From: JACMLD01 sp044223995
GTDB taxonomy: Bacteria; Bacteroidota; Bacteroidia; Chitinophagales; Chitinophagaceae
DNA: 64,000 nt
Assembly (NCBI GenBank): GCA_044223995.1
Contig: JBGALE010000009.1
Location: 62,001 to 126,000, forward strand
Reading direction: 5' to 3'
Shown here: positions 43,998 to 50,535 of the stretch, piece by piece
Layout: every line of letters begins with the position of its first letter
Position numbering within the stretch: position 1 is the stretch's first letter
Translations under genes and position numbers: made by a program
Notes under the pieces: generated by a model
What the model was told of the DNA's origin: nothing
What the model saw: only the letters and a program-made list of their open reading frames with translations
Database searches by the model: none

Positions 43998-44201
43998 TTA
44001 GTTTTTATGCAATTCTTTGGTAGCTGACTTTTCTGCAACAGGTGTGGCAGCGGTAGAAAGCTGACGGGTGTTTTTTACAACAGCCTTCATATTATTGCCG
44101 GTACTATTACCGTCATCGACATGATACATATTCAGGTAAACAGCTACTGCCAGCAGGGAAAGAGCAAACAGGTTCAATAATCTGCGGTGACGCCTTTTCA
44201 T
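43998..44201 (-). CDS. Small membrane protein between polA and uvrB
   Basis: The 67-residue ORF begins with a basic stretch (MKRRHRRLLNLFALSLLAVA) leading into one hydrophobic helix (about residues 8-25) and ends in a polar tail (STAATPVAEKSATKELHKN). I do not recognise it. Support for its being real comes from a good terminator directly downstream and an ATG start with a normal N-terminal positive charge. It would sit in the inner membrane with its C-terminus outside. It lies between uvrB and polA on the same strand. Confidence 0.55.
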   Translation of the reverse strand: MKRRHRRLLNLFALSLLAVAVYLNMYHVDDGNSTGNNMKAVVKNTRQLSTAATPVAEKSATKELHKN

Positions 44202-44253
44202 ACAGAATTGGATTTTTAGGATTAGAGACAGTGGAAACGTGAAAGTAAAACGG

Positions 44254-44280
44254 GGTGCAACTTATTTTTATTGTTGCACC
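44254..44280. other. Perfect 8-bp inverted repeat downstream of uvrB
   Basis: GGTGCAAC (44254-44261) pairs with GTTGCACC (44273-44280) across an 11-base AT-rich loop. It lies between the uvrB stop and the small membrane protein gene. There is no strong T run, so it may be a weak terminator or a protein-binding site. Confidence 0.5.
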
Positions 44281-44303
44281 AATATTATTTTTAAAATAGC
44301 AGA

Positions 44304-46340
44304 TCATTTCATTTCTGTAAGTCGCTTTTGCAAGTTGAACATTTCATCTCTCAACCGGGCAGCTTCCATAAAATCCAAATCTTTCGCAGCTTTTTCCATT
44401 TCTTTTTTTGTTTTGGAAATTGCTTTCTCCAGTTGTGGAATGGTTTGATAAGTCTCCTGTTCCTCCGCAGCAGTGGCCACTAGATCTTCATCGGGCGCGA
44501 TATAATATGGATTCGCCGGATCATATCCTTTGATATCGAGCACCGAGGTTTGTGCAAATACCTGTTGTTTACTTTTCTTAATGGTTGATGGCGTTATGCC
44601 GTGCTGGATATTATAGGCCACTTGTTTTTCCCGCCTGCGGCTGGTTTCGTCGATGGTACGTTGCATACTTTCTGTAATCGTATCACCATAAAAAATAACC
44701 AATCCGTCTACGTTCCGCGCTGCGCGGCCCGCTGTTTGTGTTAGCGATTTCTCATTTCTCAGAAACCCTTCCTTATCGGCGTCAAGGATGGCTACCAGCG
44801 ACACTTCAGGAAGATCCAATCCTTCCCTTAATAAGTTTACACCCACCAGTACATCTATTTCTCCGAGGCGTAACTGGCGTAAAATTTCAATACGCTCCAG
44901 GGTGTCTACTTCGCTATGTATGTATTTTGATTTAATATTAATGCGGTGCAGGTATTTGTCCATTTCCTCGGCCATACGTTTGGTAAGTGTTGTTACCAGC
45001 ACACGGTCACCTTTTTTAACACGCTTGTCAATCTGATCCAACAAGTCATCAATCTGGTTGACGGATGGATGAACTTCTATGGGAGGGTCCAATAAGCCGG
45101 TTGGCCGGACCACCTGTTCTACCACTACCCCACCTGTTTTTTCCAGTTCATAATCACCGGGTGTTGCAGAAACAAATACCGTTTGGTTGAGCATGGATTC
45201 AAACTCATGAAAATTCAGTGGCCGGTTGTCCAGTGCCGACGGCAAACGAAAGCCATAATCTACCAGTATCAGTTTGCGGCTGCGGTCGCCCCCATACATA
45301 CCACTTACCTGCGGAATGGTTTGATGGCTTTCATCGATAACACAAAGAAAGTCCTTCGGAAAATAATCCAGCAGGCAAAAAGGACGGGTACCCGGTACGC
45401 GCCTGTCAAAAAACCGGCTGTAATTTTCCACGCCATTGCAATAACCCAGTTCACGGATCATTTCCACATCATAGTTCACGCGTTCACTGAGGCGCTGCGC
45501 TTCAATAAATTTTCCCATTCTTTTAAAGTATTCTACCTGTGCATTCATTTCGTCCTGTATTTCGTACAGGATTTGTTGTATCATATCTTTTGGCGCGAGG
45601 TACAGGTTGGCAGGAAATATGGCCGCGTTTTCCATAAGGCCAATTCGCTTACCCGTATTAACATCAAAACTTTCTATTTCCTCGATATCATCGCCAAAAA
45701 AACTGATGCGGTATCCAAAGTCAACATAGGGAAGGTTGATATCAACGGTGTCACCCTTTACCCGGAATGTGCCCCTCGTAAAATCTCCCTGGCTGCGGTT
45801 ATACAGCGAGTTAACCAGTGCATGAAGGAAGCCCTGTCTCGAAATAGTTTGTCCGCGCTGAATACGGATGATACCATTTTCGTAATCGGTAGGGTTTCCC
45901 ATACCATAAATACAGCTTACCGAAGCCACGACAATAATATCCCTGCGCCCGCTGAGCAATTGTGTCGTTGCCTGCAGGCGAAGTTTGTCCAGCTCGTCAT
46001 TTATAGAAAGATCTTTTTCAATATACACATCACTTACCGGCATATAAGCTTCGGGCTGGTAATAATCATAGTAGGAAACAAAATAGCCAACAGCATTTTC
46101 CGGAAAAAACTGTTTGAATTCGCCATACAATTGAGCAACCAGTGTTTTGTTATGCGTCAATACCAGGGTTGGCTTCTGCACATTCTGAATAACATTGGCC
46201 ATGGTGAATGTTTTACCAGAACCTGTTACACCCAACAGTGTTTGGTATTTTTCGCCGTTCAGTATCCCTTCGGTCAATTGTGCAATAGCCTGTGGCTGGT
46301 CGCCTGCGGGCTGATACGCTGAATATAATTTGAATGCCAT
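44304..46340 (-). CDS. uvrB: Excinuclease ABC subunit B
   Basis: UvrB is the damage-verifying helicase-like subunit of nucleotide excision repair; it receives DNA from UvrA and recruits UvrC. The 678-residue length is typical. Walker A is GVTGSGKT at residues 37-44, the beta-hairpin region is SYYDYYQPEAYMP near residue 90, the DEAD-type box shows CVIDESHQTIPQ, and the helicase motif VI is QTAGRAARNVDG. The C-terminal UVR domain (MEKAAKDLDFMEAARLRDEM) that binds UvrC is present. uvrA and uvrC are not in this window. It is separated from the accessory genes by a 400-bp gap. Confidence 0.97.
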   Translation of the reverse strand: MAFKLYSAYQPAGDQPQAIAQLTEGILNGEKYQTLLGVTGSGKTFTMANVIQNVQKPTLVLTHNKTLVAQLYGEFKQFFPENAVGYFVSYYDYYQPEAYMPVSDVYIEKDLSINDELDKLRLQATTQLLSGRRDIIVVASVSCIYGMGNPTDYENGIIRIQRGQTISRQGFLHALVNSLYNRSQGDFTRGTFRVKGDTVDINLPYVDFGYRISFFGDDIEEIESFDVNTGKRIGLMENAAIFPANLYLAPKDMIQQILYEIQDEMNAQVEYFKRMGKFIEAQRLSERVNYDVEMIRELGYCNGVENYSRFFDRRVPGTRPFCLLDYFPKDFLCVIDESHQTIPQVSGMYGGDRSRKLILVDYGFRLPSALDNRPLNFHEFESMLNQTVFVSATPGDYELEKTGGVVVEQVVRPTGLLDPPIEVHPSVNQIDDLLDQIDKRVKKGDRVLVTTLTKRMAEEMDKYLHRINIKSKYIHSEVDTLERIEILRQLRLGEIDVLVGVNLLREGLDLPEVSLVAILDADKEGFLRNEKSLTQTAGRAARNVDGLVIFYGDTITESMQRTIDETSRRREKQVAYNIQHGITPSTIKKSKQQVFAQTSVLDIKGYDPANPYYIAPDEDLVATAAEEQETYQTIPQLEKAISKTKKEMEKAAKDLDFMEAARLRDEMFNLQKRLTEMK

Positions 46341-46740
46341 TCAATAAATATTATGGAGAGCTTACCGGGAAAATAAAATTAAGCAAAGAAGATCAATCCC
46401 TGAGCAAAAAGAGAACCTGCATATCCTGCGGGTTTTTGTGGCGGGTATTTGTAGCAGTTAATCAACAGGCGTGCTGTTTTGGCAACAACTGTGCAGCCTT
46501 CTCTGAAAAATGGGGCATTTTCTGAAAATGGAGACTGGTGGATACCGGAGCCGGTTCCGGTTGCTGATTGATGCATGTCCAAAGGCCAGTAACTGCGTTG
46601 GAACTGCGTTAATCAACGCACTTCTAACGCACTTAATAACGTCAAATATATACGCAAACAGGGTAAAAAGGCGTTTAAAACACATGTAAAGGACCTGGCC
46701 AACGGAACGGCCGCTTGCAGTAACAATCAAACAATTATAT
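46341..46740. other. 400-bp gap upstream of uvrB and the orphan gene at 46741
   Basis: No gene was found. A terminator-like hairpin at 46414-46437 (AACCTGC/GCGGGTT with one G-T pair, then TTT) points along the plus strand although no plus-strand gene precedes it. A set of phased repeats lies at 46591-46634 and is listed separately. The segment is otherwise without clear signals. Confidence 0.5.
46591..46634. repeat. Phased repeat set, operator-like
   Basis: AACTGCGTT occurs at 46591-46599 and 46602-46610, an 11-bp step. AACGCACTT occurs at 46615-46623 and 46626-46634, again an 11-bp step. The second motif is the reverse complement of the first with one change, so the set forms a dyad of two direct repeats on each side. 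This is typical of a binding site for a dimeric or tetrameric regulator. It lies 107 bases before the start at 46741. Confidence 0.55.
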
Positions 46741-47463
46741 ATGGCAAAAGAAGTGATTATCAATATGCGGGGAAAATTCAAGAACGTCATTTTTTACAGG
46801 AGGGGCGACAAGTATTTTGGAAAAGCTGTTCCTGACAGGGTGCGGCAAAGCAGGCAAACGAAAATCAATTCGGGCAGGTTTGGTACTGCAGTTTCGGTGA
46901 GTAAATCGCTGCGGCATTCACTTAGGAACCTGCTGCCCAACCCCAAAGCCCGCGATACGATGTACCGATTGAACAATGCCGTTTACCAATGGCTGCTGCA
47001 GGAACCCGATCTGAAAAAGGAGGGGCTGCAGCCGGTAAACAATTTGAAAACATTATCGCTCAATGGGGATTATGGTTTTTACAGTACCCGGCATGTGGAC
47101 TGCGTGGTGGATTGGGCAAACGATGATTCCATAAAAATCAGCATCCCGGCGGTGAACCCGGTAAAAACGATGAAAGAAGTGCCGCCAGGTACAGCAAGTA
47201 TAGCGCTGCAAATGGCTGTAGTAAGTTGCCAGCTCAGCAATGCCGTTGTGATGGAGAACAAATACAGCAGTTTTGAATTTCCCTATAGCGATGAAGAACA
47301 GGCAGCGCAGGAAATAACCATACCATTCACCAAAACACCCGGCAGCCTGATCATCGTAGCCGGCTTTCTGCAATACCAGTTAAAAGAGAACGCAACCTTC
47401 AAAGGAAAAAATCCCTTGCAATGGATGCCTGCCGGTATTGTTGATGCGGTGTATGTTGGATAG
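46741..47463 (+). CDS. Orphan hypothetical protein
   Basis: I do not recognise this 240-residue protein with confidence. The N-terminal part (EVIINMRGKFKNVIFYRRGD, then AVPDRVRQSRQTKINSGRFG and SKSLRHSLRNLLPNPKAR) is strongly basic and resembles, by my memory of the pattern, a widespread Bacteroidota family whose members read KGxxGxxxFYK then RTRENxxEFG. The C-terminal half is more acidic and strand-rich (VVDWANDDSIKISIPAVNPV; EITIPFTKTPGSLIIVAGFL). There is no signal peptide. It has an operator-like repeat set upstream and a REP-type hairpin downstream. It may belong to an accessory element. Confidence 0.7.
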   Translation: MAKEVIINMRGKFKNVIFYRRGDKYFGKAVPDRVRQSRQTKINSGRFGTAVSVSKSLRHSLRNLLPNPKARDTMYRLNNAVYQWLLQEPDLKKEGLQPVNNLKTLSLNGDYGFYSTRHVDCVVDWANDDSIKISIPAVNPVKTMKEVPPGTASIALQMAVVSCQLSNAVVMENKYSSFEFPYSDEEQAAQEITIPFTKTPGSLIIVAGFLQYQLKENATFKGKNPLQWMPAGIVDAVYVG

Positions 47464-47534
47464 GAGACTTCATTAATTTTTTATGTACCAAACAATGGAA
47501 ACAGGATATAGGAGTCAGTACATCTTTAATGTAT

Positions 47535-47597
47535 TGTCACACCGAACGAAGTGAGGTGTCTAACATAGAGAGACGCCTCACGTTGCTCGGCGTGACA
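47535..47597. repeat. REP-type long inverted repeat
   Basis: Two 27-base arms (47535-47561 and 47571-47597) pair with 22 of 27 matches across a 9-base loop. The arms begin TGTCACACCGAACG and, reverse-complemented, TGTCACGCCGAGCA. This looks like the dispersed palindromic repeats of Bacteroidota genomes related to the TGTCATGCTGAG type. It lies 72 bases after the orphan gene and could also stop transcription. Confidence 0.7.
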
Positions 47598-47607
47598 ACC
47601 CCCCCAT

Positions 47608-47763
47608 TCAGGCGCAAGCGTCGCGGTTGTGCCATTTAATTGTAAGTAATAGACCTAAAACAATATTTGACATTCTTGTCGCAGCATATTTCCTACAATG
47701 TATACCGAAATCTCCAATAAGTTTTTCCACACGAGTTTGACGGCTGACAATGAAAGCATGTTA
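47608..47763 (-). pseudogene. Short decayed ORF, possibly a transposase tail
   Basis: On the minus strand an open frame of 50 codons runs between stops at 47763-47761 and 47610-47608. It would encode a peptide with SRQTRVEKLIGDFGIHCRKY, then AATRMSNIVLGLLLTIKWHN. The arginine-rich pattern recalls the C-terminal end of some transposases, but I cannot name a family. There is no start codon near its 5' end, and the upstream in-frame sequence is broken by a stop, so it is debris if anything. The 550-bp gap 47464-48013 holds only this and the REP hairpin. Confidence 0.3.
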
Positions 47764-48013
47764 TAGAAAAAATTCTATCAATTGCTGTTGTTTTTTCTTT
47801 GTAAACTTGTTTCGTCTTAGTTTTTTTGTTAGCGTAATTTACACGCCAATTTGGTAGGGGCACTTAGGTGTCCTTACCATTCCATATACGGCGTTGCACC
47901 CCCGTGAATATATCGTAATGGTATATTCTAGCGCTAGCAATAGACTAAGACAACGGGACAGGCGGCGCCGTTTATTATTGCTGCCATTCGTACACCACTT
48001 AAATCGTATATCT

Positions 48014-48307
48014 ATGGCAACTACCCCCAGCAGCACCCAGCGCCTGCTGCTCACCATCACAGAACCAGAACACCTCCGCCTCCTCGACGGCCTCGCTATC
48101 CTGGACACATTCAACAACCGCTTTGAACAGGGCGATATCCAAAAAACCCTCTGGGCCATGCTCAAGGAATCCATTGGCAGCGAAATGGGCGATAACACAT
48201 ATGCCGAAGACCGGATGCGCGCTTTCGACCTTTATGAATATATCTGTGAGCTGGTGCCCCATCTTCCACATATTATGCAATGCCTCATGAAGCTGGAGAA
48301 GTATTAG
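48014..48307 (+). CDS. Small acidic orphan protein
   Basis: I do not recognise this 97-residue protein. The ATG at 48014 (MATTPSSTQRLLLTITEPEH) is preferred over a start at 47894, because the upstream 40 residues are arginine-rich and atypical. The protein is acidic and helical (LAILDTFNNRFEQGDIQKTL, then RMRAFDLYEYICELVPHLPH) with no signal peptide. It lies 550 bp after the orphan gene at 46741 on the same strand. A hairpin follows its stop. An opposite-strand ORF covers the same bases but has the odd composition of a shadow frame. Confidence 0.6.
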   Translation: MATTPSSTQRLLLTITEPEHLRLLDGLAILDTFNNRFEQGDIQKTLWAMLKESIGSEMGDNTYAEDRMRAFDLYEYICELVPHLPHIMQCLMKLEKY

Positions 48308-48308
48308 C

Positions 48309-48345
48309 GGGGCTACTGTTACTGGGGTTCTTATCGCGTAGCCCC
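48309..48345 (+). terminator. Weak terminator-like hairpin after the 97-residue gene
   Basis: GGGGCTAC (48309-48316) pairs perfectly with GTAGCCCC (48338-48345) across a 21-base loop. Only two T residues follow at once, so its strength as terminator is doubtful. Confidence 0.4.
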
Positions 48346-48443
48346 TTGATGAGATGAAGCCAGTTAAATACAGACACAATGGTGAAAAGTCATGATTTTG
48401 GAAATTATAGAATTGCGGCTATTTTTGAGTTGACTGTCATTTT

Positions 48444-49181
48444 ATGAAACGACAAATAATAAATGGATCTGGAGATGTGATCTTTGAATGGGACCCAAAT
48501 AACATTTACGATGTTATTGATTTTATAAATCTAAAACCAGCCTTTTCGCTTGGAAATAGTCAACTTACAATAGACAACTTATACCTTTATCTAAGAGCCT
48601 ATCAAGATGCGCTTGCAGAAACCAATTTACTAGACTATGGAATTCCAGACTTTTCACATTTCAGCACATGGACTTGCGGTTGGAGAAAAAAGGGCGCTTT
48701 AGCAGCTGGTTGGGATTATCATATTCTTCACAAAGTGCGAAGGAACCAAAAGAAGGCGTACCATCTCTTTTTCGAGCTTATTAATCAGTATAGGAATTCG
48801 CCATTTGCGGCTTCAGAAGTTGTTTTATCAGAAAAGAATATTGAATTCAGTAAATCAGGTAAGACAAAAAGATATAGAGTTTCCCATTTCTCAGACACAT
48901 CAGAACAGAACTTACTACCTGCACCATATAAAATTGTTATATTCCAAATTGGCGAAAGTGATTCCCGTTGGACAGTGTTTTATGATGTTCTGGGAATGCC
49001 GACGTTTAGTTCTTTTACTGATAAATCAAAGGAAGCTTATAAACTCATTGAAGCTGAGTTTGCTATTAACAAAAGTCAATGGCAGCAGCTAACTAGTGAT
49101 ATAGCGCTTAATTTATACAAAACGACATTCAAAGACAATGCTGATAAGTTCAGCATGACAGTAACTTCGACTCAGTTTTAA
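48444..49181 (+). CDS. Orphan hypothetical protein in AT-rich island
   Basis: The 245-residue protein is not one I can name. It has no signal peptide or membrane helix. The N-terminal part begins KRQIINGSGDVIFEWDPNNI and contains a helical stretch (LTIDNLYLYLRAYQDALAET), a Trp/Gly-rich loop (FSTWTCGWRKKGALAAGWDY) and a basic KVRRNQKKAYHLFFELINQY helix; the C-terminal part mixes strands and charged helices. Base composition is more AT-rich than that of the core genes nearby. Neighbours on both sides are also orphans. It could be an immunity-type or other accessory protein, but nothing proves it. Confidence 0.65.
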   Translation: MKRQIINGSGDVIFEWDPNNIYDVIDFINLKPAFSLGNSQLTIDNLYLYLRAYQDALAETNLLDYGIPDFSHFSTWTCGWRKKGALAAGWDYHILHKVRRNQKKAYHLFFELINQYRNSPFAASEVVLSEKNIEFSKSGKTKRYRVSHFSDTSEQNLLPAPYKIVIFQIGESDSRWTVFYDVLGMPTFSSFTDKSKEAYKLIEAEFAINKSQWQQLTSDIALNLYKTTFKDNADKFSMTVTSTQF

Positions 49182-49343
49182 AAACGAGAAGCAACATTGA
49201 TGCTTGCAGACAGTTTTGGGTTTCCAAAGCCTCATTAGATGAAGCAATTCTTTTGGATGAAAACGTGAGTTTTTTTTCACAGTAAAGGAAATTTGATCAT
49301 AAAAACTCCAGATTAAATCTTAAACAATATCCACAGGTATGAA

Positions 49344-49667
49344 ATGAAACAAGATTTTAATTTTTTCAAAGTAGAAATGCCTGAAAGCAGAAAAGCAGAT
49401 TTTTATTTAGGCTGTCTTGACGGTTCAGTTTTTATTGACTTCAATCTGACAGGCAATAACCTGATTTCTTTATGCAGAATTTCTTTCGATGGTTATGGTT
49501 GTTGCAATATAGATGGCACAAAGAATCTGTTAAACAGCGAACTTTCAAAGTTATTCATTGATGAAATTTCAAAGGACGAATTAAGCCAGGAAAAGCTGAC
49601 CCCTCTCACTCAGCGTAGGCTCCGGCCTACGCTGTGGCCTTTTTCTGCAGGTAGACCTGCAGCTTGA
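49344..49667 (+). CDS. Small orphan protein ending in REP repeat sequence
   Basis: The 107-residue ORF has a plausible N-terminal domain of about 87 residues (KQDFNFFKVEMPESRKADFY, FIDFNLTGNNLISLCRISFD, FIDEISKDELSQEK). The last 20 residues or so (LTPLTQRRLRPTLWPFSAG) are encoded by the first REP-type hairpin and its flank, so the original C-terminus was probably replaced when the repeat arrived. No signal peptide is seen. It may be non-functional, although its reading frame is still open. I cannot name a family. Confidence 0.45.
   Translation: MKQDFNFFKVEMPESRKADFYLGCLDGSVFIDFNLTGNNLISLCRISFDGYGCCNIDGTKNLLNSELSKLFIDEISKDELSQEKLTPLTQRRLRPTLWPFSAGRPAA
49611..49634. repeat. REP-type hairpin, copy 1
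   Basis: CAGCGTAGGC (49611-49620) pairs perfectly with GCCTACGCTG (49625-49634) across a TCCG loop. The inner 22 bases are identical to copy 2 at 49801-49822. It lies inside the 3' end of the ORF at 49344. Confidence 0.85.
49645..49662. repeat. Short palindrome beside REP copy 1
   Basis: CTGCAGGT (49645-49652) pairs with ACCTGCAG (49655-49662) across a two-base loop, forming a perfect 8-bp stem just 10 bases after REP copy 1. It also lies in the 3' end of the same ORF. Confidence 0.6.
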
Positions 49668-49774
49668 TGATACCCTAAATTATTACTTATTATTTGGAAC
49701 ATGCAAGCAGCTGGCGTAAAAGAAAAACTTATGCCTTGAATTGTTGTTTACCGAATGGTGAAGAGTTATTAATA

Positions 49775-49790
49775 GTAGCCTGGAGGCTAC
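49775..49790. repeat. Short palindrome beside REP copy 2
   Basis: GTAGCC (49775-49780) pairs with GGCTAC (49785-49790) across a TGGA loop, 9 bases before REP copy 2. It resembles a shortened version of the same repeat unit. The 398-bp gap 49668-50065 holds no gene; besides this and copy 2 it contains a half-copy at 49855-49866 and an inverted GAGGCC/GGCCTC pair near 49920-49950. Confidence 0.6.
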
Positions 49791-49799
49791 AAAAAAGCG

Positions 49800-49823
49800 G
49801 AGCGTAGGCTCCGGCCTACGCTC
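49800..49823. repeat. REP-type hairpin, copy 2
   Basis: GAGCGTAGGC (49800-49809) pairs perfectly with GCCTACGCTC (49814-49823) across a TCCG loop. Compared with copy 1 the outer C-G pair is G-C, a compensated change that keeps the stem. A half-copy GCCTACGCTGAG follows at 49855-49866. Confidence 0.85.
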
Positions 49824-50065
49824 AGAAATACTTTTTATATATATTTTTACAATAGCCTACGCTGAGATTGAGTAATAAAGAACGGCAGCCTAAGACAATC
49901 AGTTTTGCATCAACAGGGCGAGGCCAAATAAACGCCGGCCTCGTCATTTTCATCTGTCTGTGGAGAATTGTAAATTTATGATTGAATAATCAGTAGTAGC
50001 TAGCCTATGCGGGCGGAATTTTATTTACTCAGATTTGGCAATACCTAAACATAAGACGAAATTAT

Positions 50066-50377
50066 ATGGAAAACGCTGGTACAATCATTTGGAAGGATGA
50101 AATAGTCGGCACAGTGTCAAATATCATATCTGATATGTGGTATCTCGAGGCTGATTGGAAACCGAATCAATCTAATGCCAGCACTAAGTTTATGGACCTT
50201 ATTTTTTTTCTGAACGCGGAAGATGTTATAAAGGATTCTAGGAAAGGTATTGTTGCACGATTACAATATAACACGACTAATTCTAATACTAACTACGTAT
50301 TAATCTTGTCGGTTAACAATTCTGAACTCTTTATGCGACTTATCAGTGATGAATTAGCGGCCTACGCAGACCGATAA
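50066..50377 (+). CDS. Small orphan protein in AT-rich island
   Basis: The 103-residue protein (start MENAGTIIWKDEIVGTVSNI) has no signal peptide, membrane helix or known motif. It looks like a compact mixed alpha/beta domain: a strand-rich first half (SDMWYLEADWKPNQSNAST), a helix (MDLIFFLNAEDVIKDSRKG) and a final strand and helix (YVLILSVNNSELFMRLISDE). Its last codons (GCGGCCTACGC) match the core of the nearby REP repeat, which could be chance. Its size and surroundings recall immunity-type proteins, but this is only a guess. Confidence 0.5.
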   Translation: MENAGTIIWKDEIVGTVSNIISDMWYLEADWKPNQSNASTKFMDLIFFLNAEDVIKDSRKGIVARLQYNTTNSNTNYVLILSVNNSELFMRLISDELAAYADR

Positions 50378-50490
50378 TTTTAAACATCCTTCCCACGTCG
50401 TGGGGTCCAATATATTTTAAAATGCACATTTGTACCAGGCTGAACAATCGTTGAATTCCCTGCTTTCGCAAATACAGAAACATAAAATAA

Positions 50491-50514
50491 AAACCCGCAG
50501 CTACCTGCGGGTTT
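50491..50514 (-). terminator. Terminator after the M28 peptidase gene
   Basis: AAACCCGCAG and CTGCGGGTTT form a perfect 10-bp stem with a CTAC loop and T residues on either strand. It lies 22 bases past the stop at 50536 and may work in both directions. Confidence 0.85.
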
Positions 50515-50535
50515 TGAACTATGTAACTGATACAA

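Noticed and set aside
45183..46322. A 379-codon plus-strand ORF inside uvrB
   Set aside because: It is antisense to the well-conserved uvrB gene; its translation is a shadow of the opposite strand without domain marks.
47839..48198. A 119-codon minus-strand ORF
   Set aside because: It is opposite the 97-residue orphan gene, is unusually rich in Arg and Ser, and looks like a shadow frame.
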